Assembly: GCF_021134715.1 (NCBI RefSeq)
Contig: NC_060028.1
Coordinates: forward strand, 890,501 to 954,500
Direction: 5' to 3'
Origin: Daphnia pulex
Taxonomy: Eukaryota; Arthropoda; Branchiopoda; Diplostraca; Daphniidae
DNA: 64,000 nucleotides
Below the pieces are notes generated by a model. It made no database searches and was not told where the DNA came from. It was given only the letters and a program-made list of their open reading frames with translations. Both the position numbers and the translations under genes were made by a program. This document shows positions 22,798 through 35,438 of this stretch, piece after piece. Numbering within the stretch: position 1 is the stretch's first letter; each line of letters starts with the position of its first letter.

Positions 22798-23933
22798 TTA
22801 AAAAGCTGCTTGGAAGGCCTTGAGCAGCGGAAGTTTGAAAAACGGATTGCAGTGAAGTTCGAAATCGGCCATGGTCTCGTCCGAAAAATCTTGTGTTTCT
22901 GTGTCGACACATTCGACAATGCGGAATGAATCATTAAAGTTTAGATTACAACAGGCACAACTTTGTTTGTCTTACTTTCGAATTCCAAATCGACATTGTA
23001 CGGCAGGATTTCATCTGACTTGTAGTTGAGCGAGATACTAACGTTGAAATTTTTGTCAGACTCGTCCGAGGCTTTGACTTGAACCATCACTTTCAATGTA
23101 TCGCAACTAGCATTGACCGATCGATCGGAATTCTTTCCAAATAATTCCTGCCAGAAAAGAGTTGATTACATGTTAATATTGGCATGCAATTTCGACTGGA
23201 AACTTGCCTCGAGCTCAACGATTTGCTGCTGCCGATTGGTGAAACAATCGACCAGCTTGGATATGTCCCAAACGAGTTTCTCCAGAGGCTTCGTGTGATC
23301 CAAATCGAGCTCGTCTATCGATTCCGGTAGATAACATTTGCCGATTTCATAACCTGCAACTCGTCACGCCAAACAGAGTTTGAAACCCCAATCGAGAAAT
23401 GAAATTAGATTTTAATCGCTCGAAATACCTTTCTTGGTAAATTTCACCGTCATGGCGTACGCGTCATAATACGCGGACTTGTACATGGGATGGAAATAGA
23501 ACGTGCACGAATTATCGCTCAATTTATCCACCGACACCCCTGCGTGGGAAAAACAAAAACAAAATAATGATTAATGAATTACAAATTTTCCACTTGGAAT
23601 TTGTGTTACTCTTAAATACAAACAAAACAACAACAAACCGGAGAATTTGGTCGCCTCCTGAATCAATTTCCAGTTCTTCACTTGACGGTCTTCCAGGTCG
23701 TGTGTCCTTTTCATTACCGTTTTCTTTTCGCGCTCGATCTCGTCCAGCTGCCTACGCAATTCTTTTACTTCTGATTGAAGCTGCTCCACCGCCGGATTTG
23801 TTACGGCTTCTTCTTCTTCATCCTCCTCCTCTTCTTCTTCTTCTTCTGCACTTCCACTTTCGACTTCTTCCGCACTTCCACTATCGACCTCTTCCTCACT
23901 TCCACTTTCGACTTCATCCTCTACAGCTTCCAT
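22798..23933 (-). CDS. CENPO: CENP-O-like kinetochore protein, 274 aa
   Basis: Exons 23639-23933, 23429-23539, 23208-23353, 22976-23147 and 22798-22898 join in phase. The N-terminus is very acidic (Glu/Ser/Asp runs), followed by a coiled coil (QSEVKELRRQLDEIEREKK), then two alpha/beta segments. The order matches CENP-O/Mcm21: helix then ATKFSGVSV-type start, strand pairs, CYLPESIDELDL, a long helix, and a second RWD half with LNYKSDEILPYNVDLEFE. CENP-O is part of the inner-kinetochore CCAN (O-P-Q-U-R group). Length is close to human CENP-O (300). The intron between exons 3 and 4 uses a GC donor (gag|gcaagt). The assignment rests on motif order, not on a search. Confidence 0.7.
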
Positions 23934-24268
23934 AATCTTGTTGGGTTACACACTACGTCGCGTTCACAATCTGGAAAGAGAATAGAAAAAGAATATAACG
24001 TGAAAGAATCGATTCATGAGATAAGAGATCGATTTGTGAACCAGCCGCCGGCTAGAGAGGGGGGAAAAAGGCCAACACATACGGGACACGAACATCAGTC
24101 GTGACTCAAGGCCACTATAGAGACACACGTGTGAGTTGATTGTTACCAGTTGGGTTCGCCGTCTGCGCAGTTTGCCAAGTGTCTTGTTTATATATTTCCT
24201 ATCCGCGCGTGCAACGGTTTGATTCGGCGTTTGCTGCCCAGTTATTGAGAGATAAAACAAGGGAAAAG
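23934..24268. promoter_or_regulatory. Shared divergent promoter, CENP-O-like gene and hexokinase
   Basis: Only 335 bp separate the two start codons, which point away from each other. No TATA box is evident on either side. The interval is GC-richer than its surroundings, as expected for a housekeeping bidirectional promoter. Confidence 0.5.
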
Positions 24269-26521
24269 ATGAGTACTCCCGCACTGCACCTAGACGATCC
24301 AGTTAAACTACAAAAGGTAAGATTAAATTTTACAAGCATCTGTCAATGAAAATCTTGACTCAATTAATTCTGTTAATCGGGTTGTTATTTCGATTAAAAT
24401 GCTAATTTTCTTCATTTTACGGGTGAACGGTCTTTCGATTGGTCCCTAAAGTAATCATATTAACGGGCTAGGGGATAGATAAACATCAATTTGATTGACT
24501 GACAACCTGATAACAAAGGACTTTCTTCCCCCCCCCCCTTCCAACAGGTTCTTGAGTTGGTGCGAGGTCTCGACCTCACGGCAGACACACAAAAGAAGAT
24601 TAGGGATGTTTTCGAGTCTGAGATGGAGCTGGGCCTAGCCAAAAACCCTCCTGTGGCATCTTCGCTGCAAATGGAAAACACTTTCTTGCCTGAATTGTGT
24701 GATGGCTCAGGTTTGATGCATCCATCGATTTCAGTAATGAATGGGAATAGGACATTTTCTTTATCTGAATTTCAGAGGAGGGAGATTATTTGTCTCTGGA
24801 TCTGGGAGGGACCAACTTCCGAGTCATCTGGCTGAGAATCAAGTCTGGAGCTGTGGTCAGCGAAGCAGTTCAGTACTATCAGGTGCCAGAGGATGTTCGT
24901 CTTGGTCCAGGGGTCAAACTCTTTGATTTCTTGGCCGAATGCATTCACAATTTCATGGACGGCAGGCAACTCAAGGGACAGAACCTTCCACTTGGGTTCA
25001 CATTCTCATTTCCAATGACCCAACAGGGACTGGATGTTGGCATCCTCGTCTCATGGACAAAATCATTCAATTGCTCGGGTGTTGTGGGTGAAGATGCTGT
25101 CAAAATGCTTAACGATGCTATTCATCGACGAGGAGACACAGACGTAGACGTTATCGCCGTTTTGAATGATACAACAGGTAATGATTTACGTTTGATCATC
25201 AAAGTTAACTATTTCTGCTACTTTAAACGTTCACTATACTAATGGCAAGTATACTTTTATAATAATGAGAAAGTTACCTTGTGATTTGTTGGAGATGTTA
25301 ATTTACTATGTGAATATGTCAAATTGTCAACATAACTACTGTATCACGATGTGAAGTTTTTCGGCGGGATTTTCACCTAACATAGTTGCCAAATTTCACT
25401 AATGCACAATTTTATTTGCACTACAAAAATTCGATCCAATTCCGACTTGCCTTGTAAATTCTCCGTTTCTTTTCTCTTTATCCATTCCGAAAATTAAAGG
25501 AACTCTTGTTCAAGGAGCTTTCGTCGACAGGAAATGCGCAATTGGATTGATTCTCGGTACGGGAAGTAACGCGTGTTACATCGAACGAGCTGATCGAATT
25601 GAAAAGTGGGAAGGAGAGCACAAGGACGTCAAAGAAGTAATTCCATCTTTTTAGATATCCAAGATAAACTTTCTAAATTTTTTAAAATGAATTAATAGGT
25701 CGTCATTGATGTCGAGTGGGGCGCTTTCGGAGACAATGGCGTTCTGGACTTTATCAAAACAGAATATGACAAAGAAGTGGACCGAAACTCTCTGCTTGTT
25801 GGGTCCTTTACGTGAGAATAATATTCCGTTAGCTATTTTCTTGATTGAACTATTACGATTAATGATTACAGATTCGAAAAGCATTTTGGAGGCAAATACC
25901 TTGGTGAGATTGTGCGCTGTGTATTGATTCGTCTAACAAAAGAGGAACTCCTGTTTCAAGGCAAAGCATCAGAAGAGCTCCTCCAACATGGGGCATTCAC
26001 CACACGTTTCGTTTCACTCATTGAAGAGTTCAGTCACACACATTTTCTTTCACTGTAAGGAAACATAAAACAAACATTTGGACTTTAGGGACAACGTGAA
26101 TGGCGTAGATGTCAATACCACCGGCGCTCTCAACGAGCTCAAATTAGCCTTCAATAAAGAGGATATTGAAATTGTCAAGTACATCTGTTGGCTCGTTTCA
26201 GACAGGGCAGCCATCCTCGTTTCTATTTGTAATTAACTACATTGGAATATGGGTTTGTGAGAAGACTGAAAGAATTTTTTGAATACAATTAAAGGTACGG
26301 CGTCACTTTTGGAGCGAATGGACCGACCGGAAACTACAGTGGCCATCGATGGATCTCTCTTCAAGCACCACCCTCGTCTTAAATCGTTCATGGAGAAGTA
26401 CATTGCTGCTATGGCACCAGCTAACAAATTCCAGCTGATGCTGGCAGAAGATGGCAGTGGAAAAGGTGCCGGACTGATAGCGGCTATCGCAAGCAGATTG
26501 AAGAAGCAACAAGCCCATTAA
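24269..26521 (+). CDS. HK: Hexokinase, single-domain, 470 aa
   Basis: Eight exons join in phase: 24269-24316, 24548-24710, 24776-25177, 25500-25636, 25699-25811, 25872-26054, 26089-26228 and 26295-26521. It phosphorylates glucose to glucose-6-phosphate in the cytosol, the first step of glycolysis. Visible family motifs are [10 protein letters not shown] (phosphate 1), LGFTFSFP (sugar binding), LNDTTGT with the catalytic Asp, [33 protein letters not shown] and [10 protein letters not shown] (C-terminal adenosine loop). Length fits a single catalytic unit of about 50 kDa. Two usually conserved positions differ: WTKSF where WTKGF is usual, and IDVEW where INTEW is usual. Catalytic residues appear intact. 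Confidence 0.95.
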
Positions 26522-26707
26522 GAGAAAGGTTGAAAAAGCTGGGCTCTACATTCCAAATCTAAAGTTATTTGTTCTGTCTTGTGAAACAAAACTAAAGACT
26601 AAAAAAATTATAAAATTATGAAATGTCTAGTTTTTTCTCGAGTGTACTTCCATTCCATCGATACAAGCTATTCACACTATAAGGGTTTCTCTTTTCACTC
26701 CAAAAAC

Positions 26708-27313
26708 TTATTCGCAAGCCTTGATCAAGGCTTCAGACACCTCGATGCTGATTTCAGCTTCGGCTTTAGCCACATCAGTAGACGCTGAAGCCAACTGACT
26801 CTGGGATTGGGCTAAAAGTTCCTTTGCGGCGCTGATGTCGAGGGTGTCGACGGGCACGGCCTCCTCTGCCAGTAGTTGCACTAGAAACAGAAAATATTGT
26901 AAAAATAGATACTCCTGGATTATATGGTTACAATTTTATACCTGTGGAGTCTTCGTTGATGGTGACAGTTCCACTGGAGACGAAGAATTTCTTGGTACTG
27001 CCGTCGTTTTCAAAGACAGTTACAACACCAGGCTTCAGGACTGCAAGTGTTGGTACGTGGGCAGGCAGAATACCAAAGCTACCGCTAAAGGATGGAACAT
27101 CTACTTGTTTCACAGAAATGTTGTTGTACAGAACCTAAAAATAACAGGATTTTTAGTTATTCTGCATTATTTCACTCTGGTTTGATTGAGTCTTACATGG
27201 GAAGGTGCTGCGAAGGTTAGAGACATTGAAGAGCCATCAGCATAACCTCGAACCTGGCAGGCCTGGGCGAATCGCCCGGAGAAAAGTCGAAGTGCTGAGC
27301 GAGTCAATGCCAT
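26708..27313 (-). CDS. ATP5F1D: Mitochondrial F1 ATP synthase delta subunit, 160 aa
   Basis: Exons 27197-27313, 26942-27134 and 26708-26880 join in phase. The N-terminus (MALTRSALRLFSGRFAQA) is a basic, amphipathic mitochondrial presequence. The body has the epsilon/delta beta-sandwich signature (SLTFAAPSHVLYN, DVPSFSGSFGILPAHVPTL, LKPGVVTVFE, FFVSSGTVTI) and an Ala/Glu-rich two-helix C-terminus. The subunit belongs to the central stalk of complex V and couples proton flow to catalysis. Length agrees with the animal protein (about 165). The stop lies about 190 bp from the convergent hexokinase stop. Confidence 0.95.
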
Positions 27314-28347
27314 TCTATTAAATATGATCTGGAAATGGTAAGAAAATGAAAAATTAGTATTTTTGCCAATCAGCTGAAGCAGATTGAGAGATTTTGAGCA
27401 AGTCGAGTAGGACAAAATAAGACACGAAAATCGACCAAAATTACTGTGGAAAGGTGAAACTAGAGTAAACACAAAACTTTTCTAATTCTATGGCCAATTT
27501 CGGATGTTTTATCTGTACAAAAACTTATCGGGAAAAAGCAAAAATTATTTTTTACCGTGCAGAAAGCCGGAAACGTGAACGAACACCAGATGGCAGGCAG
27601 ATGAAGACAGTGATAGCCATTTATTAGTGGATCCCTAAACACATATTTTCTCAGTTTTTAAAAATCGATTTAAATCAAATTTGTATTTCGTAACTTTTAT
27701 ATCATATTATATAAGAAATTTATTGTCTGAAAAACTGTTTGGCCTGTTATAATTCTAAATTGTATATAATAAATATCTAATGAAGTAATTTCAGTCGCCA
27801 TCTAGCGTCCAGAGTGGAGGGCGCCCAATTTAAAGAATTTTTTTGAGAAACTACACGAACACATACCTGTACACATACCTGGGCCACTAGGCGTTGGTGT
27901 TTCTGTTAACCAGTATGTAGAAATAGAAGAAAAAAAAAGCGCCTTGTACTTAGCATTCTTGGGCATGTTTGGGTCAGCAAAGCAAGCATTAAAAAAAAAT
28001 CTCTTTTCGTCCCATTGCGATCGTTCTAGATAATTAGATGCAGTAGGACTAGAACTACTAGGTTTATATTGATTCAATTTACCCTAATCGTAGCCACTAA
28101 CCAGATAGGACATTGACTAATTAACATTTTTTTTTTACTCGACTGGTTTCACATTAATTATTCATGAAATTGTGACGCATTGTTCATTCGCATTTAATCG
28201 TATATTTTTAAAATAACTGTGATCTTTTCAAACTCAGATACAGAAAACAAAAACTTAAATTGTACATATTCATGTATGCCACCGTTTTACTTGGTTGACC
28301 GTATCATTGTACAAACCGGGCATGCATTCGACATAATCAAATTTGAT
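27314..28347. other. Intergenic, no gene seen
   Basis: AT-rich sequence upstream of the ATP synthase delta gene. A CGCCATCTAGCG motif occurs at 27796-27807. No coding frame shows a recognisable domain. Confidence 0.4.
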
Positions 28348-30118
28348 TCAAACGTTATTGTCATCATCAAAAGTCTCTGGAGAAATCATCAAGATGCTTT
28401 TCAGCAGAAAATAAGCGACTTTTTCGTAGGGATTATCACTTTGATTCGAAACGGTCAGAGTTTTCTTCGGCACATTGGAATTTTGCGGAATATTGGCGAT
28501 GGGCAGACACAGCAGCTGGTGATGGTCATCTTGCCCGTTTTTCTCCGATCCCATCGGGCTGGACTGGGCGGCCGGCAAACAAGTTGGCGACACCTCAATG
28601 GCGGGATACAAAATCGTCTTGATCGTTCCGTCTTCCAGCGGCGTCGAGGAAGCCGGAACCAAACCAATTTGATAGTAGCTGTACTGCTCATTGGAGCACC
28701 AACGGGCCTCTTCAGAAAATCCATGAAAGGCCCTACTAATTATTCCTAGGCGTTCTTTCCCAGAAGAGATGGCCGGAAAAACTGGGAGTCGATAGACCGG
28801 TTCCAGATTTCCGATCAAATTTTGGATGCGCTCCATCAGCGGATCTGGAATGTAGTCGATTTTCAAAATGAAAACTCTGGCGCGCTTTTCACAATTGGAC
28901 AGAGGTCGGGACTCGATTTCCGCCATGTCGAACATGCCCATCTGGTTGCCTTTCAACATTAGACAAATTGCGTCAATCTCACTCCGTCGCAGGATCAGCC
29001 ATTCCACCATATCGGACAGGAGCATGCCATCGGCAATTGTTTTGATGTCGTTGGAAACCTGTTCCTGGATGCACTTTTTGGCGATGAGATTGACATTGAA
29101 TTGCATTATCTCGTTTTCGATGGGTTCCAGCAAGTCGACGAATTGGCAAATGGCTCTTTCGAACGGAGGGACTCGATTGAGAAACGGATGCTTGGCTATT
29201 CTTCGACTCTCTTTCATGATCCAGTGCCACTTCCGTTCGACTTTCAGCCTCTTATCCGTCAATCTGTCCAGCAAAATTCGAGTTTCAATCTGTTTGGGGA
29301 TGAGACGGCGGACGATGTAAATGGGACGCCATAATTTGGCGGGTTGATTATCTTCTTTGAAATTAATAACGTCTCTCAGGAACTCACAGGTTTGTCGGAA
29401 CGGAATCTCTGTCGGTTGAATATCTTCCAGACTGCTGAGAATTCGACAAGACACTTTGTCTAGTTCAGCTGGCGGCTCGGTGTTGATGGCATTGGGTCCG
29501 ATAATTCGATCGAAATAAGCTTTGGCTACCAGGTAGATATTTTCTTCGGCGCTCTCCTTGGATTCTCGTCGCCAATCGACGGTTCTGCTCATTGTGCAAA
29601 TCAGCTCCGCTCCGAAGACGACTTGCTCCACCAAATGGGTGGCCCATCCGCCGCTGTCTAGCTGATAGTCGTACATTTTAGAATTGAAGAAATGTTGATC
29701 GAGAGTCTCTGTCCTCCGAACGACACGGAAAAAGACGCTGACTGTCGCTTCATTTTCATCGCCTTCTGACGGATTGGCTCTCATGAAATCGGCGAACCAA
29801 AGGTGATTCAAGTCCACCGACCCTTGCTCGATGCTCTCCTTCAAGTGTGAATTAATTCCAAGTAAAGAAGATTTGAATTTGGCGGGCTGGTTGAAGAAAA
29901 AGTAGCGTTCCGTTTCCGGAATCAATTTGTGCTCGATGTGTATGGCATCACCCGGGACTAAAATGCCACCTGTTTTTTCGGAGAAATAATAACCAATCGA
30001 GGGTAAGAAAAATATAATTCAATTTACTTTTCAAGATGTTATCGGTGTAGTAGTTGTAAAGGTCTCCAACCAGCACGTCGCGACCCAAAGCGGAAACCGA
30101 TATCCGAGAAGAATCCAT
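28348..30118 (-). CDS. Stonustoxin-like (SNTX) family protein A, 570 aa
   Basis: Exons 30028-30118 and 28348-29969 join in phase. The order of motifs fits the SNTX/neoverrucotoxin-like family found in many animals, mostly as non-venom cytoplasmic proteins: LGRDVLVGDLYNYYTD near the N-terminus, VPGD, FKSSLLGINSHLK, the GGWATHLVEQVVFGAEL segment, then a long helical region (PIYIVRRLIPKQIETRILL, FERAICQFVDLLE). No signal peptide is visible, so a secreted toxin role is not supported. It is about 70 percent alike to the paralog at 35439-37385 by eye, but ends differently: the frame runs past the position where the paralog splices and stops after FDDDNN. Confidence 0.75.
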
Positions 30119-33100
30119 TTTTAGTCACTTATTAAATTAACTTATTGTTATTCCAGTAACCTGGACAGCACTGAAGCGACTGGAATCCGCTGGCAAACTG
30201 ATGCCAAGTGACGACAATGGCCACACGACGACCGATAGGTGCTCTGGAAACAAACAAAAGGTTATCCAATCAAAAATAAATTCCAACGACTGACCGCTCC
30301 AGTTTTGAGCGTTGGCAAACGAAGCTGTGAGAACCAGCACGTAAGGAACGATGACCTGTGGTCCAGACAGGATTTGACCGCTCCGTGTTCTTTTAAAACA
30401 AGCACAAAGGTGTCTTTGTTATTTCTCTAGATATATTCTCAAAGAGGAGCTGTGACATTTCCTCCAGAAGGGCTTGCAAGATGAATAGTTTGACACGGAT
30501 CGAACCGGTTTTTGTTTTTAATAATTGCGTGGCGTTATTTGAAGAGAAAAGAAAAATATAAGAATCACCGAGGTGTTGTTGAGCATGATGTGACCCGACA
30601 GCTCTCCTCTCATATTGTGATGCCCTCCTGTCATTTTCGGGATGAAAAGCGATGGCCTCAATGTCAAAGTCGTTCACTTCAGTGTATCTATGTGATTATT
30701 TCGAACCGTAAAAGACAATATCCTTCTGTTTCTGGCTGTGAAAAAATGGGATAAAATCCTCCGTTCACTCCTACTGTTTTGTTGGTTTTCTGGAGAATCA
30801 CGCACCTGAAATGATAAGAAAGTTCCATGTATATTCGCAATCCATCCCGAGATTCATTTCGCCGATTGGCTTCAATTCAATGAACTGACCGACAGAAACA
30901 AAAAAGAATCATCTAAAAATTTATTCCATTTTCGAAATGAAATGTCACGCGCAAACTGGTATTCTGCATCACACAGGGATCGCCCAACAAATTAAAAATG
31001 CAATTCGTGAACCACACCCAGTAATAGTTTAACCCCAAATGGACGAAAAGGTCTGAACCAGAGCAGTGGGAGAAATCTTACATCTGGGATCACATTCAAA
31101 TTCAGCGCTTTTTGAGTATAATTTAATTACCTTCGCGTGATGAAATTTGCATGTAATCTTATCCATTAAGCTTCCACAGTTTGGCCCAAAATACTTTGCG
31201 TGTTCGCTCGACAACTCAGGTAAAATCTCCATTTCAAACTGATGGGCGGTGACTATGTGATACGGCCTTGTCCGATGACTCCAAATCAGATTGGATGGAT
31301 CTGCTGCGGATTGGCTGAGAAGCCCGGATGTGACACATTCAGTTTGTCGACTCCAGTAGCTGCAGGAAAAACAAGAAACTAATTGTAAAGTAACAAATAA
31401 CATTGGGAACACACCCTAATCAGCTCCCAACTATTAAAAGCAAAGTAGCTGGGTAAATATTCACTGCCTCAATCGGCAGATGGAAAACAGTGTTATGTGT
31501 TTGCAGTTCGGTGATGGGTTTCTAGATTCAATTGTGGCATTCAGTTTCGTGATTCACTTGTTGGCTGAACTTGTTTAATGTTTTTGTGGGGATGCTAGCT
31601 ATAACTACATACCTTATGGTGTTAAGGTTAATCTGTACTTGTCACTTTAAGAGCTGACATCAAGTTGAAACCTGTGGCGAAAATATTTTTAAGTCACCGC
31701 GCATAAGAACCCTTGTTTGGTAGCAGCTTAGAAGGCCGCTAAAAGTTTTTTTAAAACCCAGATTCGGGAGTTAAAACAGGTTCGGCATACAGTTGATTTG
31801 TCGAGAACAATTTTGTAAAGGCTGCTCCTTGGAATTGATTAATAGATCCAATACGGGACAAAAGAAGAACGGGGTCCCATAGAACAACGAAAAACGACAA
31901 ACAACATCTACAACTGTTTTTGGTCTTGTAGTACAACGAAACAAATGTTGGGAAAAACCACAAACTTATTTGAAATTTAAAAAAGCTGGTGACATTTTCT
32001 TATATACAATGATTTATCTGTTCAGGATGAGTTATTGAATTTGAAACTATTTTGAAATTAAAAGAATAACAACATACTACTACAATGAATAAGCCCTCTG
32101 CGGTTGGCGATGCTGCTATTTTACATAACGAATTCGTCTTTGTCATTTTTCCAGACGTGCTCTTCATATATGCGCTCCTCCCGATACAATCAAATGTCAA
32201 CCCAAAACTTGTTACAAAGTTGTTTGTCATTGGTTCTCCAGCACCCCATACAAATTAAAACAGAATTTGTTTTCGTCACAAAATTATTCATTTGTCTGTT
32301 AACAGATTTCTATTTTATTTGCAAGCTGATTTCATTGTATCGTTAATTTTCTTCTACTTAAACTTGATAGCAGAATTCCCTTTTTTAATCAGAAAAGTAA
32401 AAGGTGAATACACCCGATAATTTGTCCTTGACAACTTGCCGGTGCAAGTATGAATATCTCAGCAGCTCACAAATAATAACGATCACGTCACAAAGACACG
32501 TACCCTTTCAGGTTATTACCGGCGGATCAGTTCGCTTGTCAAAACCTATCTGTTTATTACGCATCAGAATTTATTTCGTAAAAAATCTTTTAGTGATAAA
32601 TCAAGTCGTTTGGAAAAATCTATAATTCCCTTTTAGTTCTAAACCGCAATGTTTTCCTATTTTAAGCTTCAGTTTTCCTATTAAAAAATATAAATAAAGG
32701 CTTACTTCATTTTAACCATTAGATGAGTTCAGCCATATTGTGTGGGTACAGTGCTCAGCAGCTTTGTATGTTAAACAGGAACGCTTTGGCTGAAAACGGT
32801 CAGTCTTGGAATGGACTCTGGATAAACAAATTTTCTGTTAATTTCACCAGATCTTTAGAAAAAGTAATAACTTGTATGTAATACCATATAATGTTGTAGT
32901 CATCAATAAAAAAGTTGATTCTTATTGGTAGATTTCAGCCCCTGTCTGTCTTGACTGTAGCATATATTGGCACAGCCTGCCATCGGTGTAGACCATTTCA
33001 GCCACTTTATCTATTTCCCACCCACACTTTGTCACTAATTTCTCACCTGGCAGTCACAATGGATTTTAGATTAAAAATTCTTGGTGATTTCTTGTAGTGA

Positions 33101-35438
33101 AATTTCAGAGGAAAAACTTGCATCACGCACTTGTCAGACATCAATAGAATCAAGTCAATTTCAACTTATTTACCCAAAACTGCATTTTTCTAACAAAGAG
33201 CACAATGCAAAAAGTGTGAATGAAATGTTTTTTTTTTTTTCAAAAGAAAGACAATCTTTTCTTCTATCCACTTGCACTGTTTTCAATTTTTCATACTTCA
33301 AAACACTGTGGCTATACTATTAGCAAAGCAAAATGCCCTGCGAGACACACGTTGCCACACTAACGTTTCTTGCTTCAAGTTCTGTTTGGTGCGTCGTACC
33401 TTTTTGAAAATGTGTGGGAACAATCTGAAAATTATTTGATCTCTGCTGAATAGTCTGACCGAACGGTTTTGCATTTGCCGAATATTGATTGTTCTTTCAA
33501 GCAGTGTTAACCTAAAAAATTCCAGTGCAGCTGAATCTTTGATCAGATATGCTGTTCGTTTCACAGCTGACAGGTGCTAGAGAATTTAATCTGTCTTGAT
33601 CAATTTTGCAAAGAAAAGAATGCGGTCCTAGCCAAATATCAAATTCCCTCGCTCTGCCCCCCTTGTGATATCGTATCAAGTTCTACTTTTGAAATTAAAT
33701 TCGGACAATTGGAGCATCAGGAGCATTGGGTATCAATCAGCAAAACAGGGAAAAGAAAACATTTTCATTAAAAAAACAAAAAAAACAATTGAGTCGCTGG
33801 AAACTGGTAGCAGGGCGTGTTTAGTTGTCTGAAGTTTTACTGGGACAGCTTAGTCAATATCAAGTTAGTCACGTGCTTAAATTGGATCCAATTTCGCACT
33901 GTTCTTCGGCTAATCAAAATTCATTGGCGACAATCTCACATCGAAAACTACTCGAATTTTTCGGAAAACATATTCTATAACAGGTCAAAAGCAAGCTCAT
34001 TTTGTGTACAACTAAAGTAATTTAATGTTACACGCTTTTTATTCACAAAATTCGCGCATGATGTAATTTTATTTCTCATACAACGTATAAGGTAAGCCGT
34101 AAAGAGAAACTGGTTGGTATATACCCAGCACTAGACCACCCCCTTCAAGTTGTAGAGAACCGGATTTTATCAGCTTATTTGACTTTCAAGAGTTATCATG
34201 GTACTATAGGCACTATGATGGATTTAAGTTTTCGTGTCCTAGGACGACGATTATTACCTGTACCATTCACTGGGCTGTGTTGATGGAAAAATAAAACGTG
34301 TCGAAGACTCCAGTCGTGATGATTTATCGTCATAGGCAACAATATTTTTGGTAGATGATGGATTAGACCCACATTTACATCAGTTAAATTATCATCATCT
34401 CCACACCAGATGGTTTTTGGCAGCGCATGGTTTAATCAAAATTAAACCTGTTACACATTACCGATTGGTTAAAAAGTCCTGAATCCATTCCTGTTCTGGT
34501 CCTGATATCTTTTTTTTTGAAGTCCGCACTGTTTTTGTTTTTAGGTGGGTAATCAATAAGATGTCGCCCGTCTTGTAGACAGTTTTTTTTCGGGTGCATC
34601 CAAGATTGGCGTCTGACTAGAAACAGTTTCCAATTTGGGTGGGCTCTCAAATTTGTTGTCTAGCCGAGTCCAAAAGGTCTTCCTATTTTAAACCGGTGAA
34701 ATTTTGTCCTATACGTGATACTTTACATATTCACGTTCATGTATGTGGTTGGTTGGTTAATTCTTTTTTTCATTCTATGCTGATAATTTGGTATTCAATG
34801 TTCATCTGCCCTGTGTCGGGTAACCTATTTTCTGTTGTCGTGCGTTAATTTTCGTCCTTATCTTGATTTGAGCGGTTTTTTCAATATTCTCCAACAACAA
34901 AAAATACTTCTCATTTGAATAATATGCAATCTTTTACGATGTATGTGCCGAGTTATTGTTCGCTCATCTGAAATCTGTTATGTTTCTCATTAAAGCTGAA
35001 CGGCTGCGCGGAGACTTTTCTATCGCTAGTGATTGATACCTTTGTCGGTATTTTTTCGCAAATAGGCTTATTCCTAATGAATTCATCATTGATTGCCCTA
35101 GTGTGAACTTAAGTTAAATCAGCTAAAAATACAAAAATTATTTGATTTTTAAGGCAAATGACTGGATAGATTTGTCCGCTGAGCAGTCTGAGACTATTTA
35201 CCTGTTATTTACAAAATTGTTTCTCATTAACACGGTACATAATTTATTTTAAAAATTAAGTTATCCATTTGTAAGAATTCAACTCATGTTCCTAGAATAG
35301 TTTAATATAAGACAAGAGGGCCGTTTGACTGGATTATCACTTTACATCTCATCTGATCGGGTGCCTGAATAATATTTGCAAAATGAATTGATGGAAAATT
35401 AAAGACTGCAACTATAGATTAATACTTTTCGTTTCGTG
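30119..35438. other. Long interval between SNTX-like paralogs, with an unresolved minus-strand gene
   Basis: Between 30570 and 31400 several minus-strand pieces look coding. 31082-31359 (acceptor cctgcag, reading PYHIVTAHQFEMEILPELS) is Cys-containing. 30806-30884 is flanked by good splice sites and reads FIELKPIGEMNLGMDCEY. A patch near 30600-30680 reads VNDFDIEAIAFHPENDR. I could not join them in one frame. From 31420 to 35430 the sequence is AT-rich and I see no gene. Confidence 0.3.

Noticed and set aside
23567-24104. Plus-strand frames with Leu/Pro or Phe runs opposite the CENP-O-like first exon
   Set aside because: Antisense of the Glu-rich acidic stretch.
28348-30118. Reading the SNTX-like proteins as venom toxins
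   Set aside because: No signal peptide is visible, and the family is widespread as intracellular proteins; only family resemblance is claimed.
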